From Chryseobacterium phosphatilyticum (GTDB lineage: Bacteria; Bacteroidota; Bacteroidia; Flavobacteriales; Weeksellaceae), in assembly GCF_002899825.2 (NCBI RefSeq), contig NZ_PPED02000003.1, positions 762,263 to 826,262 of the forward strand: 64,000 nucleotides of DNA, given 5' to 3'. A program made the translations under genes and the position numbers. The notes below the pieces were generated by a model. It had not been told where the DNA came from and searched no databases. It was given only the letters and a program-made list of their open reading frames with translations. This document shows, piece by piece, positions 35,033-43,781 of this stretch. How positions within the stretch are numbered: position 1 is the first letter of the stretch; every line of letters begins with the position of its first letter.

Positions 35033-36328
35033 ATGAAAAATTTCATTTTCCTATTTTTTGTTGGCCTTTATCCGGCACAGCAAACATGGAACCTGCAACA
35101 ATGTCTCGACTATGCATCTTCACATCATCCATTGATCAGACAAGCCACAGTGAATGTTGCAAAAAATGATCAACTGATTACAGGATCAAAAGGAATGTTA
35201 TTACCCTCCGTTGAAGCAGGCGTGAAACATAATTATAGTTTTGGTTCTTCCATTAATCAGTCGAGCAATCAAAGGGAATCCCTTAATACGCAATATGACG
35301 AGTTTACCGCTCAGGCAAACTGGGACCTCTTCAACTGGAAAAATATACTGGATATTTCTTTATCTAAATTGAATAAAGAAACTGCTGCCTATAAGCTTAA
35401 ACTGGCACAAAATAAAGTGAAACTTAATGTCGTTCAAATGTTTTTTGACTATCAGAACAGCAAAAGCTGGCTCGAGGTTTTGGAAACCCAGATATCCGGA
35501 ATACAGGATCAGATAAAACGCACCGAAAAAGAAGTGGAGATCGGGAGCAGACCCAAAAGTGACGTTTATGATATCAAAGCAAATCTTGGAACTTTACAGG
35601 AACAATGGGTATCTGCTAAAAACCAAAGAGATCAGGCAAAAATCAATTTGCTGAATGCATTGTCTATGACTCAGGATTCTCTGGAATTTGTAATGAGTGA
35701 GAGTAACCTTTCTTCTGAGGCAGAATTCCATGATCCCGATTTTACAAAAAAACTATTGGAAAAAAATCCTGCTTACCAATCGGTGGTGGCCGAGATTAAG
35801 TCACAAGAAAAGAGAAAAGAGATTGCAAAAGCAGGGTATTTACCTACTTTAAATGCCAGTTATGGATGGTCTACTTTTTATAATAAAGTATTGGGAAAGA
35901 ATAATTCTAATATCAGCTTTTCCGAACAGTTTTCCCAGAATAAAAATCAGTCCGCGAATTTTGGGCTCAATATTCCTATTTTTAATAAGTTACAAGTGAA
36001 AACCAATGTTGAAATAGCGAAACTGAATATCATCAATTCCAACTATGATAAGGAATTGATCATCAATGATCTGACCCAAAATATCAATTCTATTAAGGCT
36101 CAGTTTCTCAATGCAAGTGAGAAATATAATCTGTTGGATGCCAATTTTGAAAATCAGAAACGCTCATTTCAGAAGTCTGAAGAAAAATACAAAGAAGGGC
36201 TGATCGATGCATATGCATTTTTTGTTGTAAGAAACGGATGGCTTAAGGCCAATTATAATCTGATCAGTAGTAAAAATGATGTGATCCTTCAAACAGAACT
36301 CCTGAAAGTAATGGAATCAGGATTTTAA
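35033..36328 (+). CDS. TolC-family outer-membrane efflux channel
   Basis: A 431-residue outer-membrane efflux protein with signal peptide (about 1-15). Two repeats of the helical-barrel domain are visible, with WNLQQCLDYASSHHP at the start and EKYKEGLIDAYAFFVVRNGWLKANY near the end. It is the last gene of the operon and completes a tripartite ABC exporter. Confidence 0.92.
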   Translation: MKNFIFLFFVGLYPAQQTWNLQQCLDYASSHHPLIRQATVNVAKNDQLITGSKGMLLPSVEAGVKHNYSFGSSINQSSNQRESLNTQYDEFTAQANWDLFNWKNILDISLSKLNKETAAYKLKLAQNKVKLNVVQMFFDYQNSKSWLEVLETQISGIQDQIKRTEKEVEIGSRPKSDVYDIKANLGTLQEQWVSAKNQRDQAKINLLNALSMTQDSLEFVMSESNLSSEAEFHDPDFTKKLLEKNPAYQSVVAEIKSQEKRKEIAKAGYLPTLNASYGWSTFYNKVLGKNNSNISFSEQFSQNKNQSANFGLNIPIFNKLQVKTNVEIAKLNIINSNYDKELIINDLTQNINSIKAQFLNASEKYNLLDANFENQKRSFQKSEEKYKEGLIDAYAFFVVRNGWLKANYNLISSKNDVILQTELLKVMESGF

Positions 36329-36356
36329 TATCAATTTATTCGTACATTTCCATTGG

Positions 36357-36387
36357 CCGTCTTCGCTATTGCTGAAGGCGGTTTTTT
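36357..36387 (+). terminator. Terminator of the efflux operon
   Basis: Stem CCGTCTTC / GAAGGCGG (one G-U) with a 9-base loop and a run of six T, 28 bases after the TolC-family stop. Confidence 0.8.
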
Positions 36388-36427
36388 CTTTTTGTTCTTT
36401 AAAGCCGAATTTTGCTTATACTCAATA

Positions 36428-36466
36428 AAAAAAGGTTATTTTGAAAATTCCAAAATAACCTTTTTT
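36428..36466. terminator. Second, bidirectional terminator
   Basis: A perfect 16-bp stem (AAAAAAGGTTATTTTG with CAAAATAACCTTTTTT) and a 7-base loop. It serves the DUF4249 gene on the minus strand and backs up the previous hairpin on the plus strand. Confidence 0.9.
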
Positions 36467-36482
36467 ATAATATGTTTAATTT

Positions 36483-37283
36483 CTATTGAATCACAAAACT
36501 TTGTGTGCTCTGGGTATGAGCCGAAAAATATCCCAAAGCTCCATTACTGATATTACTTGGGGGATTAGATGGGGTAACACCACCACCGGGACCGGACATA
36601 TCAAGAAGAGCACTGTAAAAAGTGAAAATATTATTATCAATGCTTTGCATTTCGACATGAATGGTATCTCCAACCTTCACCTCATGGTCTGCACCATCAT
36701 TATCATCATTAGGAAGTATTAAAGGACGCTGGTTAAGCATGCCGTTATTAAGATTATCTGAAAAGACATTGATGTATTTTTTCGATAAATTATTAATGGT
36801 GTAAGAAAACAGATAGCGGTTTCCTAATACGGCAGGATCAGTGAAAATTGGTAAAAGAGTATAGCTGGTTTTGTCTCCGAACTGAAAAGAATCCTGCGCC
36901 AGCCCTTCGAAGTCTACTGGCTGTGGCATCGTGCTCTGAGCGGTATATTGTTGCCCTTCGGCTTGTATTTTCAGAGTATATGTTTTTCCAGGTGCTCCCA
37001 CAAATAAGGAGGTTTGGTATCGGCCGTTCCCCATATATTGTAATGTTTCAGTCTGGCCTGTATTATCACTCAAAACAACCTGTGCACCGGTTACTGCAGG
37101 ATATTGATTCTGCTGTGTAAATGCAACCGATTTTGTAATTCTCACAATATAAGGACCTGCCTGATCTGTTACGTTCCCTTCAATGACTATTTTTCCACTC
37201 TGATCATCAAGATCAAGGTCGATTTCTTTCTGACATGAGGTAACTAAAAACAGGGATAATATGATATAAAAAGTATTTTTCAT
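36483..37283 (-). CDS. DUF4249 lipoprotein, partner of the TonB receptor
   Basis: A 266-residue lipoprotein with signal ending LVTSCQKE (Cys17). The mature part is beta-rich: an N-terminal immunoglobulin-like domain (IVIEGNVTDQAGPYIVRITKS, then VTGAQVVLSDNTG) and a C-terminal domain ending FSAHTQSTQSF. This is the DUF4249 family, whose genes usually follow TonB-dependent receptors in Bacteroidota, as here with a 3-base gap. A role as surface-exposed cofactor of the receptor is inferred from that linkage. Confidence 0.88.
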   Translation of the reverse strand: MKNTFYIILSLFLVTSCQKEIDLDLDDQSGKIVIEGNVTDQAGPYIVRITKSVAFTQQNQYPAVTGAQVVLSDNTGQTETLQYMGNGRYQTSLFVGAPGKTYTLKIQAEGQQYTAQSTMPQPVDFEGLAQDSFQFGDKTSYTLLPIFTDPAVLGNRYLFSYTINNLSKKYINVFSDNLNNGMLNQRPLILPNDDNDGADHEVKVGDTIHVEMQSIDNNIFTFYSALLDMSGPGGGVTPSNPPSNISNGALGYFSAHTQSTQSFVIQ

Positions 37284-37286
37284 GAT

Positions 37287-39617
37287 TTAGAATTTGAAAT
37301 TGTAAGTGATATTGGGAATCCAACGGAATAACGAAGTTTGCATAGCACGGGTAGTTCCCGGATTATTAGGATTATCTTCAAACGTAATCGTGTAGGCATT
37401 TTCACGGCCATAAAGATTATAAATCCCAAAAGTCCATGAACCACGGAAACGTTTATTGGAAGAAGGTTCATAAGTGGCACTTAGATCCATTCTGTGGAAA
37501 GCAGGCATCCTATCCGCATTTCTGCTGCTGTATTGGAAAACAGTTTGACCGTTCAGCTGATATTTTCCCGTTGGGAAACTCACTGCATTTCCTGTGCTGT
37601 ACACGAATAATCCGGACATCGACCATTTTTCATTAAACTGATAGGTGGCAACAATGGAAAGATCGTGGGTTTTATCCATTCTGGCATTATACCATTGGTT
37701 GTCATTGATTCCGTTGATTTTTCTTTCAGTTTTGGATAAAGTATACGAAATCCATCCGGTTAGTTTACCACTTTTCTTTTTGGCAATAAGTTCCAATCCA
37801 TACGCTCTTCCTTTCCCAAATAATAATTCACTTTCTACATCGGCTGCTGTATCAAAAGTAATCTGAGCACCGTTTTTGAAGTCAATCTGATTTTGCATGG
37901 ATTTGTAGTAGACCTCAGCATTCAGTTCATAATTGTTATTATTAAAGTTTCTGCTGAATCCTAAGCTTATCTGGTCTGCAATTTCGGGCTTTACAGTTAA
38001 GCTGCTTCCAATCCACTGGTCAGTAGGGTTTCCACTACTGGAATTACTTAAAAGATGCAGGTTTTGAGTATTGCGGGAATAACCTCCTTTAATACTGCTT
38101 ACTTCATTGATTCTGTAGTTTGCTGTAATTCTAGGCTCAATATTGACATAAGTTTTTCCAATTTTTCCTTTTTCAATATATTGACTGTCGGTAAGGTTTC
38201 CATTTTCATACGTATTAAAAGTATCTCCTCCTAAAACGCTAAATAGAGAAAGTCTTGCTCCATAATTGATGGTCAGCTTTTCTGTAGCCTTGAAATCATC
38301 ATTAATGTATAAAGCATTTTCCCACGATTTCCTCGGGTTTCTTGGAAAACTGCTTACGCTGGTTCCCGATGCTGTACTGGGGGTAATGGTATGGTAAATA
38401 GACTGTAGTCCAAAACGAACTGAATGTTTATTTCCGGCAAACCACGTAAAATCCTGCTTAAGATTCCAGTCCTGTATTTTTGAATTTAAGCCGAAATTAT
38501 TATCATTACTCTTTAAACTGACTTTATAATCGTAATTGCTGTAAATAAATGAAGTGTTGGAAAACAATTTACTGTTGATAATGCTGTTCCATCTCAATGT
38601 AGCAGTAGTATTCCCCCAGTCCGTTGAGAAAGTGTTTCCCAATCCTAATACATCCCTTCCGAAATATCCGGACAGGTAAAGGCGGTTATTTTCATTGATC
38701 TGATAATTAGCTTTCAGATTCAGATCGTAAAAGTATAATTTGTTGTCTTTGTAATCATTGGAGGTTTTCAGGAATAAATCTGCATAGGTTCTTCTTCCCG
38801 AAACAATGAAAGAAGACTTTTCCTTTTGGATAGGACCTTCCACACTCAGTCTGCTGCTGATCAGGCCAATACCTCCGTTGATGTTATAATCCTGGTTATT
38901 TCCATCTTTCATTTTTACATCCAGCACGGAAGAAAGACGCCCTCCATATTGAGCAGGGCTGTTCCCTTTAATGATGCTTGCGTCTTTTAAGGCATCACTG
39001 TTGAAGGTACTAAAGAAACCAAGCAGGTGAGAAGCATTATAAACCGGTGCTTCATCCAGTAGAATAAGGTTTTGGTCTGTAGCTCCACCTCTTACACTGA
39101 ATCCGCTGCTTCCTTCACCATTGCTTTTAATGCCCGGCAAAAGTTGTATGGTTTTCATCACATCCTTTTCTCCAAACAGAACAGGAAGCTTTTCAATATT
39201 TTTAATGTTTAAGGTTTCTGTTCCCATTTGGGCAGACGTTAGATTCTTATCCTTTTTAATCCCTGTGATTACTACCTCATCAATGGTTTTGGAAACCTGC
39301 TCCTGTTGAATAAGCGGAAGATCCAGTTTTATATTCTGATCCACCTTGATTTGTTGTTCAAAATCCTTATATCCCGGATTAGAAATGATCAGGGTGTAAT
39401 CCCCTTCAGGTAACGATAAAGAATAAAATCCATATTCGTTCGCAACAACATTAATAGAAGGATTTTCACTTACTTTTACAGCGACTCCTATGAGAAGTTC
39501 ACCATTTTTTTTGTCTTTTACAGTTCCGCTTACAGAATAGGTTTGCTGAGCAAGCACGAATGTACTGAAACAGAGCGCAGCAGTGGCTGCGGTGATTTTT
39601 AAAAAAGATGTTTGCAT
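37287..39617 (-). CDS. TonB-dependent receptor with carboxypeptidase-regulatory-like domain
   Basis: A 776-residue outer-membrane receptor with signal peptide (about 1-23), an N-terminal regulatory-like beta-sandwich (YSVSGTVKDKKNGELLIG, 26-110), the plug (IDEVVITGIKK, then GFSVRGGATDQNLILLDEAPV) and a barrel ending in a C-terminal phenylalanine (NITYNFKF). Barrel length and sequence are of the FecA-like/DUF4249-linked class rather than SusC. The ligand is unknown. It is the first gene of a two-gene operon. Confidence 0.92.
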   Translation of the reverse strand: MQTSFLKITAATAALCFSTFVLAQQTYSVSGTVKDKKNGELLIGVAVKVSENPSINVVANEYGFYSLSLPEGDYTLIISNPGYKDFEQQIKVDQNIKLDLPLIQQEQVSKTIDEVVITGIKKDKNLTSAQMGTETLNIKNIEKLPVLFGEKDVMKTIQLLPGIKSNGEGSSGFSVRGGATDQNLILLDEAPVYNASHLLGFFSTFNSDALKDASIIKGNSPAQYGGRLSSVLDVKMKDGNNQDYNINGGIGLISSRLSVEGPIQKEKSSFIVSGRRTYADLFLKTSNDYKDNKLYFYDLNLKANYQINENNRLYLSGYFGRDVLGLGNTFSTDWGNTTATLRWNSIINSKLFSNTSFIYSNYDYKVSLKSNDNNFGLNSKIQDWNLKQDFTWFAGNKHSVRFGLQSIYHTITPSTASGTSVSSFPRNPRKSWENALYINDDFKATEKLTINYGARLSLFSVLGGDTFNTYENGNLTDSQYIEKGKIGKTYVNIEPRITANYRINEVSSIKGGYSRNTQNLHLLSNSSSGNPTDQWIGSSLTVKPEIADQISLGFSRNFNNNNYELNAEVYYKSMQNQIDFKNGAQITFDTAADVESELLFGKGRAYGLELIAKKKSGKLTGWISYTLSKTERKINGINDNQWYNARMDKTHDLSIVATYQFNEKWSMSGLFVYSTGNAVSFPTGKYQLNGQTVFQYSSRNADRMPAFHRMDLSATYEPSSNKRFRGSWTFGIYNLYGRENAYTITFEDNPNNPGTTRAMQTSLFRWIPNITYNFKF

Positions 39618-39779
39618 TAGTTTTGTTTAAAGGAGTAGATCTCTTCTATATTAATTCTGGTTTTTGATATTGGATTAGTTGGAAGGATTGGTAATTAGTT
39701 ACATTAAAAAGCTTTAATAATAAAATAAATCAACGTAATGCCTCTGATTAAGGAAAAAAAATCTTCAAACTTCAAGAGA

Positions 39780-39787
39780 CAAAGATA
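39780..39787 (-). promoter_or_regulatory. Possible -7 box of the TonB receptor operon
   Basis: On the minus strand TATCTTTG matches TAnnTTTG. The leader to the ATG would be about 155 bases. Confidence 0.4.
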
Positions 39788-39892
39788 GTAGAACTTATGT
39801 AAAACATACTATTTATTTAGAGTAATTGTTCTATTTCTTAACAAATACAACAAATCTAAAGAATAGTTCCTTATGGTATGGCTTTAAAGTTA

Positions 39893-39900
39893 TATTTTTG
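39893..39900 (+). promoter_or_regulatory. -7 box of the serine hydrolase gene
   Basis: TATTTTTG matches TAnnTTTG, 20 bases before the ATG. Confidence 0.5.
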
Positions 39901-39920
39901 ATCCATTATATTTCAAAACC

Positions 39921-41729
39921 ATGAAAGCTATAACTTATTTATATATTGGAATCACTTTAGGAATGACAGGAAATCTTGCATTTGCTCAATCTCAGGCTGA
40001 AGTAGCGAAAGAAATTTCGAGGGTGGAATCAGGATTAATGCCTGTTACCCGTTTTGAAGGGATGCCCCTTTGGACATTAGAATCCCGGATGAAACATTAT
40101 AAAATTCCCGGACTAAGTATTGCTGTGATTAAAAATTCCAAAGTAATCTGGACCAAAACCTATGGATTTGCAGATGTAGAATCGAAAACCCCGGTAAATA
40201 TAAAGACTTTGTTTCAGGCTGCTTCGATGAGTAAACCGGTGAGTGCCTATGCTGCACTGAAAGAAGTAGAGATCGGAAAAATAAATCCGGATGCTGATAT
40301 AAACCTGTACCTGACCTCCTGGAAGATTCCTGAGAATACATTCACTAAGGAGAAAAAAATCGGACTTTACAATATACTCAGTCATACAGCTGGTTTTACC
40401 GTCCATGGATTTGGAGGATATGAAGTCGGGAAACCGCTCCCCACACTCATTCAGGTGCTAAAAGGAGAAAGTCCGGCTAATTCCTCTGCGGTAGTCGTTG
40501 ATAAACTTCCCGGAATCTCATTGCGTTATTCCGGTGGTGGATATTCTGTCATGCAGCAAATGCTGATAGACATCGAAGGAAAAGACTTTCCAGCCATTAT
40601 GCAGGAGAGAGTGCTTGGGCCACTGGATATGAAAAACAGTACTTTTGATCAACCCCTGAACCAAGTTCAGTCCCAGTCGGCAGCTACAGCGTATACTATG
40701 AGTGGAGAAAGAGTAAAGGGAAAGTATCATATTTATCCTGAAATGGCCGCCGCGGGTTTATGGACTACCGCTGAAGATCTTGCCAAATTTGTAATTGATA
40801 TTCAAAATACTTTAAGCAATAAAAGTCATACCATCATCAGCCAGAAAACAGCAGAAAAATTTACAACCTCTTTTATCGATCCTGGTGTAGGGTTGGGTGT
40901 TTTCCTTGAAAAAAAAGGAGGACATGTTTATTTTAATCATGGTGGATGGAATGAAGGCTTTTCCAGTAGGTTTATTGGCAATACAACCAACGGAGACGGG
41001 ATTGTTGTTTTGACCAATACCAATAAACCCGAATTCATTGAAGAACTGATCAGATCAGTAGCTGCTGTTTACCAATGGCCGGAATATGTAGACTCTGCCT
41101 ATAAAATATTACCTTTCACGGAGCAGGATTTCAGCAATAGCGTAGGTCGTTATAAATTTGATCAATATGGACTTTACAGAGTGTATCGTAAAGACGGAAA
41201 ACTGATGTTGAATATTAATGATTTAGAGGAACCCATGCAACTTTCAAAAGTCGGAAAAGATACGTATGCCGCGCAGAACTGGAGTTTTAAAACCCAATTT
41301 GTAAAGGATCCGAAATCAGGGAAGCTGGAAATGGTTAATATTTTACCTGACAAAACCATTCGTTCAAAGAGTCCACAAATGAATAAGGACGAAAAAACGC
41401 CTTTAGAGTTTGTTATGGATGGTGATTTTGACAAAGGGTTGAAAGCATTTCAAAAAGCTAAAACAGAAAATACAGGTCATTATTTTATTTCTGAAGATTA
41501 TCTGAATAATGTGGGCTATGCATTACTGGGACAAAATAAATTGAACCAGTCGATTGATGTTTTTCGGGTAAACAGTATCTTGTATCCGGATAGCCAGAAT
41601 GTATATGACAGTTTAGGAGAGGCCTATCTGAAAGCGGGGCAAAAGGATAAAGCCAGACAGAATTATCAAAAAGCACTCAGGATAAATCCTGCCAATGAAG
41701 GTGCAATAAGGGTTTTAAAAACATTATAG
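39921..41729 (+). CDS. Secreted class-C-beta-lactamase-like serine hydrolase with TPR tail
   Basis: A 602-residue protein with signal peptide (about 1-22). The penicillin-binding-like core carries the SxxK motif in AASMSKPVSAYAAL, the second motif YSGGGY (YSG in place of YSN) and the third motif HGG in FNHGGWNEGF. After a linker domain the C-terminal 110 residues form TPR helices (NNVGYALLGQNKLNQSIDVF, then YDSLGEAYLKAGQKDKARQ). Members are esterases, D-aminopeptidases or beta-lactam-inert hydrolases; the substrate is not known. The same TPR module closes the Ntn hydrolase at 15090. Confidence 0.9.
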   Translation: MKAITYLYIGITLGMTGNLAFAQSQAEVAKEISRVESGLMPVTRFEGMPLWTLESRMKHYKIPGLSIAVIKNSKVIWTKTYGFADVESKTPVNIKTLFQAASMSKPVSAYAALKEVEIGKINPDADINLYLTSWKIPENTFTKEKKIGLYNILSHTAGFTVHGFGGYEVGKPLPTLIQVLKGESPANSSAVVVDKLPGISLRYSGGGYSVMQQMLIDIEGKDFPAIMQERVLGPLDMKNSTFDQPLNQVQSQSAATAYTMSGERVKGKYHIYPEMAAAGLWTTAEDLAKFVIDIQNTLSNKSHTIISQKTAEKFTTSFIDPGVGLGVFLEKKGGHVYFNHGGWNEGFSSRFIGNTTNGDGIVVLTNTNKPEFIEELIRSVAAVYQWPEYVDSAYKILPFTEQDFSNSVGRYKFDQYGLYRVYRKDGKLMLNINDLEEPMQLSKVGKDTYAAQNWSFKTQFVKDPKSGKLEMVNILPDKTIRSKSPQMNKDEKTPLEFVMDGDFDKGLKAFQKAKTENTGHYFISEDYLNNVGYALLGQNKLNQSIDVFRVNSILYPDSQNVYDSLGEAYLKAGQKDKARQNYQKALRINPANEGAIRVLKTL

Positions 41730-41780
41730 TATTTAAACTATAGTAATTTTTCATTATATAGGTTGAAAAAATAATTGAGA

Positions 41781-42266
41781 ATGTTACTAAGAATATTTAC
41801 TGTTGAGGAAATCGAAACTGAAATTTTTAAAGGAAAAAAAAGAAAACAAGATTTTCCGGAAGTCATTGAATTTCCTTTTTCGGAGCAGTACAAACATATC
41901 GTAACCCAAATTACAACTACCGAAATTTCTTCTGAAACAGTTTTATATCATTCTGTTGAGGCAATCAACGAAAATAAAGGCTTTGACTTGTTCGATTATT
42001 GGTGCTTTGGTGGTAATGGACAGGGAGATCGCTGGTTTTTGAATAAAAAGGACAGAGTTTTTTTCTATGATCATGATTATGATGAACGGCTGGAACCTAT
42101 GTACATCAGTTTTGAACAATGGTTGAAAATGGCATTCGTTATTAAGCAACTGGATCAATCTTTTGATGAATTTGGACTTATCCCGGAATCAGTGAAGCAA
42201 AAATTCTATGAAACCTTGAATAGTATTCATCCCACACTGAGTGAAAACTATCCGTTCTCAGTATAG
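41781..42266 (+). CDS. SUKH (SMI1/KNR4)-like protein
   Basis: A soluble protein of 161 residues. The core FDYWCFGGNGQGDRWFL followed by RVFFYDHDYDERLEPMYISFEQWLKMA has the order of SMI1/KNR4 (SUKH) domains: a GxGQGD-type turn, a strand with acidic residues and a final SFEQWL helix. SUKH proteins are often immunity proteins against polymorphic toxins, but lone copies are common. The open frame begins at a TTG at 41775; the ATG at 41781 is preferred. No toxin gene is adjacent. Confidence 0.75.
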   Translation: MLLRIFTVEEIETEIFKGKKRKQDFPEVIEFPFSEQYKHIVTQITTTEISSETVLYHSVEAINENKGFDLFDYWCFGGNGQGDRWFLNKKDRVFFYDHDYDERLEPMYISFEQWLKMAFVIKQLDQSFDEFGLIPESVKQKFYETLNSIHPTLSENYPFSV

Positions 42267-42300
42267 CTATAAGCCTTGCTAAAGGTTGTAAAGTCTGGTA

Positions 42301-42351
42301 AAATAGTTTATTTTTGAAAGGAGAGTATGTTTTTAAAACCAAAAACTATTT
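42301..42351. promoter_or_regulatory. Inverted repeat before the second SUKH gene
   Basis: AAATAGTTT (42301) and AAACTATTT (42343) are a 9-bp dyad separated by 33 bases, upstream of the -7 box at 42381. It could be a hairpin or a bipartite operator. Confidence 0.3.
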
Positions 42352-42380
42352 CACATCGTCTATGAAAAAAGAAGGAAACT

Positions 42381-42388
42381 TACTTTTG
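42381..42388 (+). promoter_or_regulatory. -7 box of the second SUKH gene
   Basis: TACTTTTG matches TAnnTTTG, 18 bases before the ATG. Confidence 0.5.
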
Positions 42389-42406
42389 TATGGGACGTAA
42401 TACATA

Positions 42407-43135
42407 ATGAACATGGATATAGAACAACTGGAGCAGAAATATAATTTTAAATATCCCGACATCTACAAATGTTTGTGTGAGGATGGAATGCTAAACTGGG
42501 GTGAAAGTGGTTCAGACTGGTACCGGGCAACCTTCCCACAATTCAAGAAAAATCCTCCCTTACTCTTATTCGGGAACGATATTGAAATTTGGAATCATCA
42601 GCAGTTTGTAGAAGCCTCTATTGAAGAAATGTCTGAGGAAGATGATTATAGAAATATTCATGCAAACTATAAATTTGTTCCCTTCGCAAAAAATGGAGCG
42701 GGAGATTTATATGCTTTTCAGTTTGATCTGAAAAATAATGGGGAAGTACCCATTACTTTTATCCCTCATGATGATGAGGAAGCTGAGATATTAGCCAAAA
42801 ACTTTCAGGATTTTATTTTTCGCCAACTTTTGGAAGCCCTTACAGAAATTGATGAAAATGCTATGTTTTATGAAGAGGGAGAAGAAGATCTGAAAAGGAA
42901 TTTATTCAATCAGTTGAAAACACATGAACCTTATATGACCTCCAGACAGATAGAGATACTGCATTCAATCTATCAGCGTGATTTATTTGAATATACTTAC
43001 AAAACCCCCAACGGTCATGTTTTTGAAGCAGAAGGTTTAGCCACTTATGATGAGGTCGAAGAAATTTTAAACCGTGAGATTGCTTTTGAGAACCTCCGTA
43101 AGACTTTTAATTATACAATATGTTGGATCAATTAA
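42407..43135 (+). CDS. SMI1/KNR4 (SUKH) family protein
   Basis: A 242-residue soluble protein. The first 150 residues follow the SUKH fold: start helix LEQKYNFKYPDIYKCLCEDG, the tract LLFGNDIEIWNHQQF, then FVPFAKNGAGDLYAFQFD and the late helix AKNFQDFIFRQLLEAL. A C-terminal helical extension (about 170-242) is not part of the family core. Its last 16 bases overlap the start of the Crp/Fnr gene in another frame, so the two are translationally coupled. An immunity-type role is only a family possibility. Confidence 0.82.
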   Translation: MNMDIEQLEQKYNFKYPDIYKCLCEDGMLNWGESGSDWYRATFPQFKKNPPLLLFGNDIEIWNHQQFVEASIEEMSEEDDYRNIHANYKFVPFAKNGAGDLYAFQFDLKNNGEVPITFIPHDDEEAEILAKNFQDFIFRQLLEALTEIDENAMFYEEGEEDLKRNLFNQLKTHEPYMTSRQIEILHSIYQRDLFEYTYKTPNGHVFEAEGLATYDEVEEILNREIAFENLRKTFNYTICWIN

Positions 43136-43683
43136 GAACTCATATCGGGAAAATTGTTCCTCTGAGTGATGATGAATTCAGGCTGATATCTTCATTTTTT
43201 ACCCATAAAAAATATAAAAAACACCAGTTTCTGATACAGGAAGGAGAATTTGCTATCTATAATTATTTTGTCCTGAAAGGCCTTTTGAAACTTGTATACA
43301 CTGATGATACAGGAAAAGAACATATTGTAGGATTCGCCATGGAAGATTGGTGGGAAACTGATTTCTCAGCGTTTTACCTGCAAACAAGATCAACAATGTC
43401 TTTGATAGCGGTAGAGGATGCTGATGTGTTGTGCATTTCTTTAGAAAACTACAGGAAATTATGTGCTGCTCTTCCCAAAATTGAACATTTCTTCTTGGAG
43501 AAGGCATATATGGGCTTCATTTCTGCACAACAACGTATCATTTCTACAATGACTACAGGAATTAAAGAAAGATACGAACAGTTGCTTCAAAAATATCCTT
43601 CTTTGATTCAACGGGTTCCGAAAACACTTCTTGCTGCTTATTTAGGAGTTTCCAGAGAAACATTGAGCAGACTGTCCCAATAA
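43120..43683 (+). CDS. Crp/Fnr-family transcriptional regulator
   Basis: A 187-residue regulator with a cyclic-nucleotide-binding-like beta roll (about 20-115; FLIQEGEFAIYNYFVLKGLLKLVY) and a C-terminal helix-turn-helix that stops right after the recognition helix (LLAAYLGVSRETLSRLSQ). The recognition helix has Arg179, Glu180 and Arg184 in the same spacing as the GTGA-contacting RE...R of E. coli CRP. The cAMP-pocket arginine is not evident, so the ligand is probably different. No Fe-S cysteine cluster of the FNR type is present. Two CRP-type palindromes lie directly downstream, before the RidA gene. Confidence 0.92.
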   Translation: MLDQLRTHIGKIVPLSDDEFRLISSFFTHKKYKKHQFLIQEGEFAIYNYFVLKGLLKLVYTDDTGKEHIVGFAMEDWWETDFSAFYLQTRSTMSLIAVEDADVLCISLENYRKLCAALPKIEHFFLEKAYMGFISAQQRIISTMTTGIKERYEQLLQKYPSLIQRVPKTLLAAYLGVSRETLSRLSQ

Positions 43684-43685
43684 AT

Positions 43686-43701
43686 TGTGACTTTTCTCAC
43701 T
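43686..43701. promoter_or_regulatory. CRP-type palindrome 1
   Basis: TGTGA-CTTTTC-TCACT has the GTGA-N6-TCAC core of CRP sites. It lies just after the Crp/Fnr stop codon. Confidence 0.6.
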
Positions 43702-43708
43702 TCATAAT

Positions 43709-43724
43709 GGTGATCCGGATCACA
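43709..43724. promoter_or_regulatory. CRP-type palindrome 2
   Basis: GGTGATCCGGATCACA is a perfect dyad with the GTGA-N6-TCAC core, centred 23 bp after site 1 and 58 bases before the RidA ATG. Confidence 0.65.
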
Positions 43725-43781
43725 TGCGTTTGCTATACCTATTCTGCAACTTTGTAGTCTAACGTATAACAATTGAATATA

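Larger units (their letters stand above)
39618..39920. other. Divergent intergenic region, 303 bases
   Basis: It separates the TonB receptor (-) from the serine hydrolase (+). It holds -7 boxes for both, listed separately, and no further gene or repeat. Confidence 0.6.
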
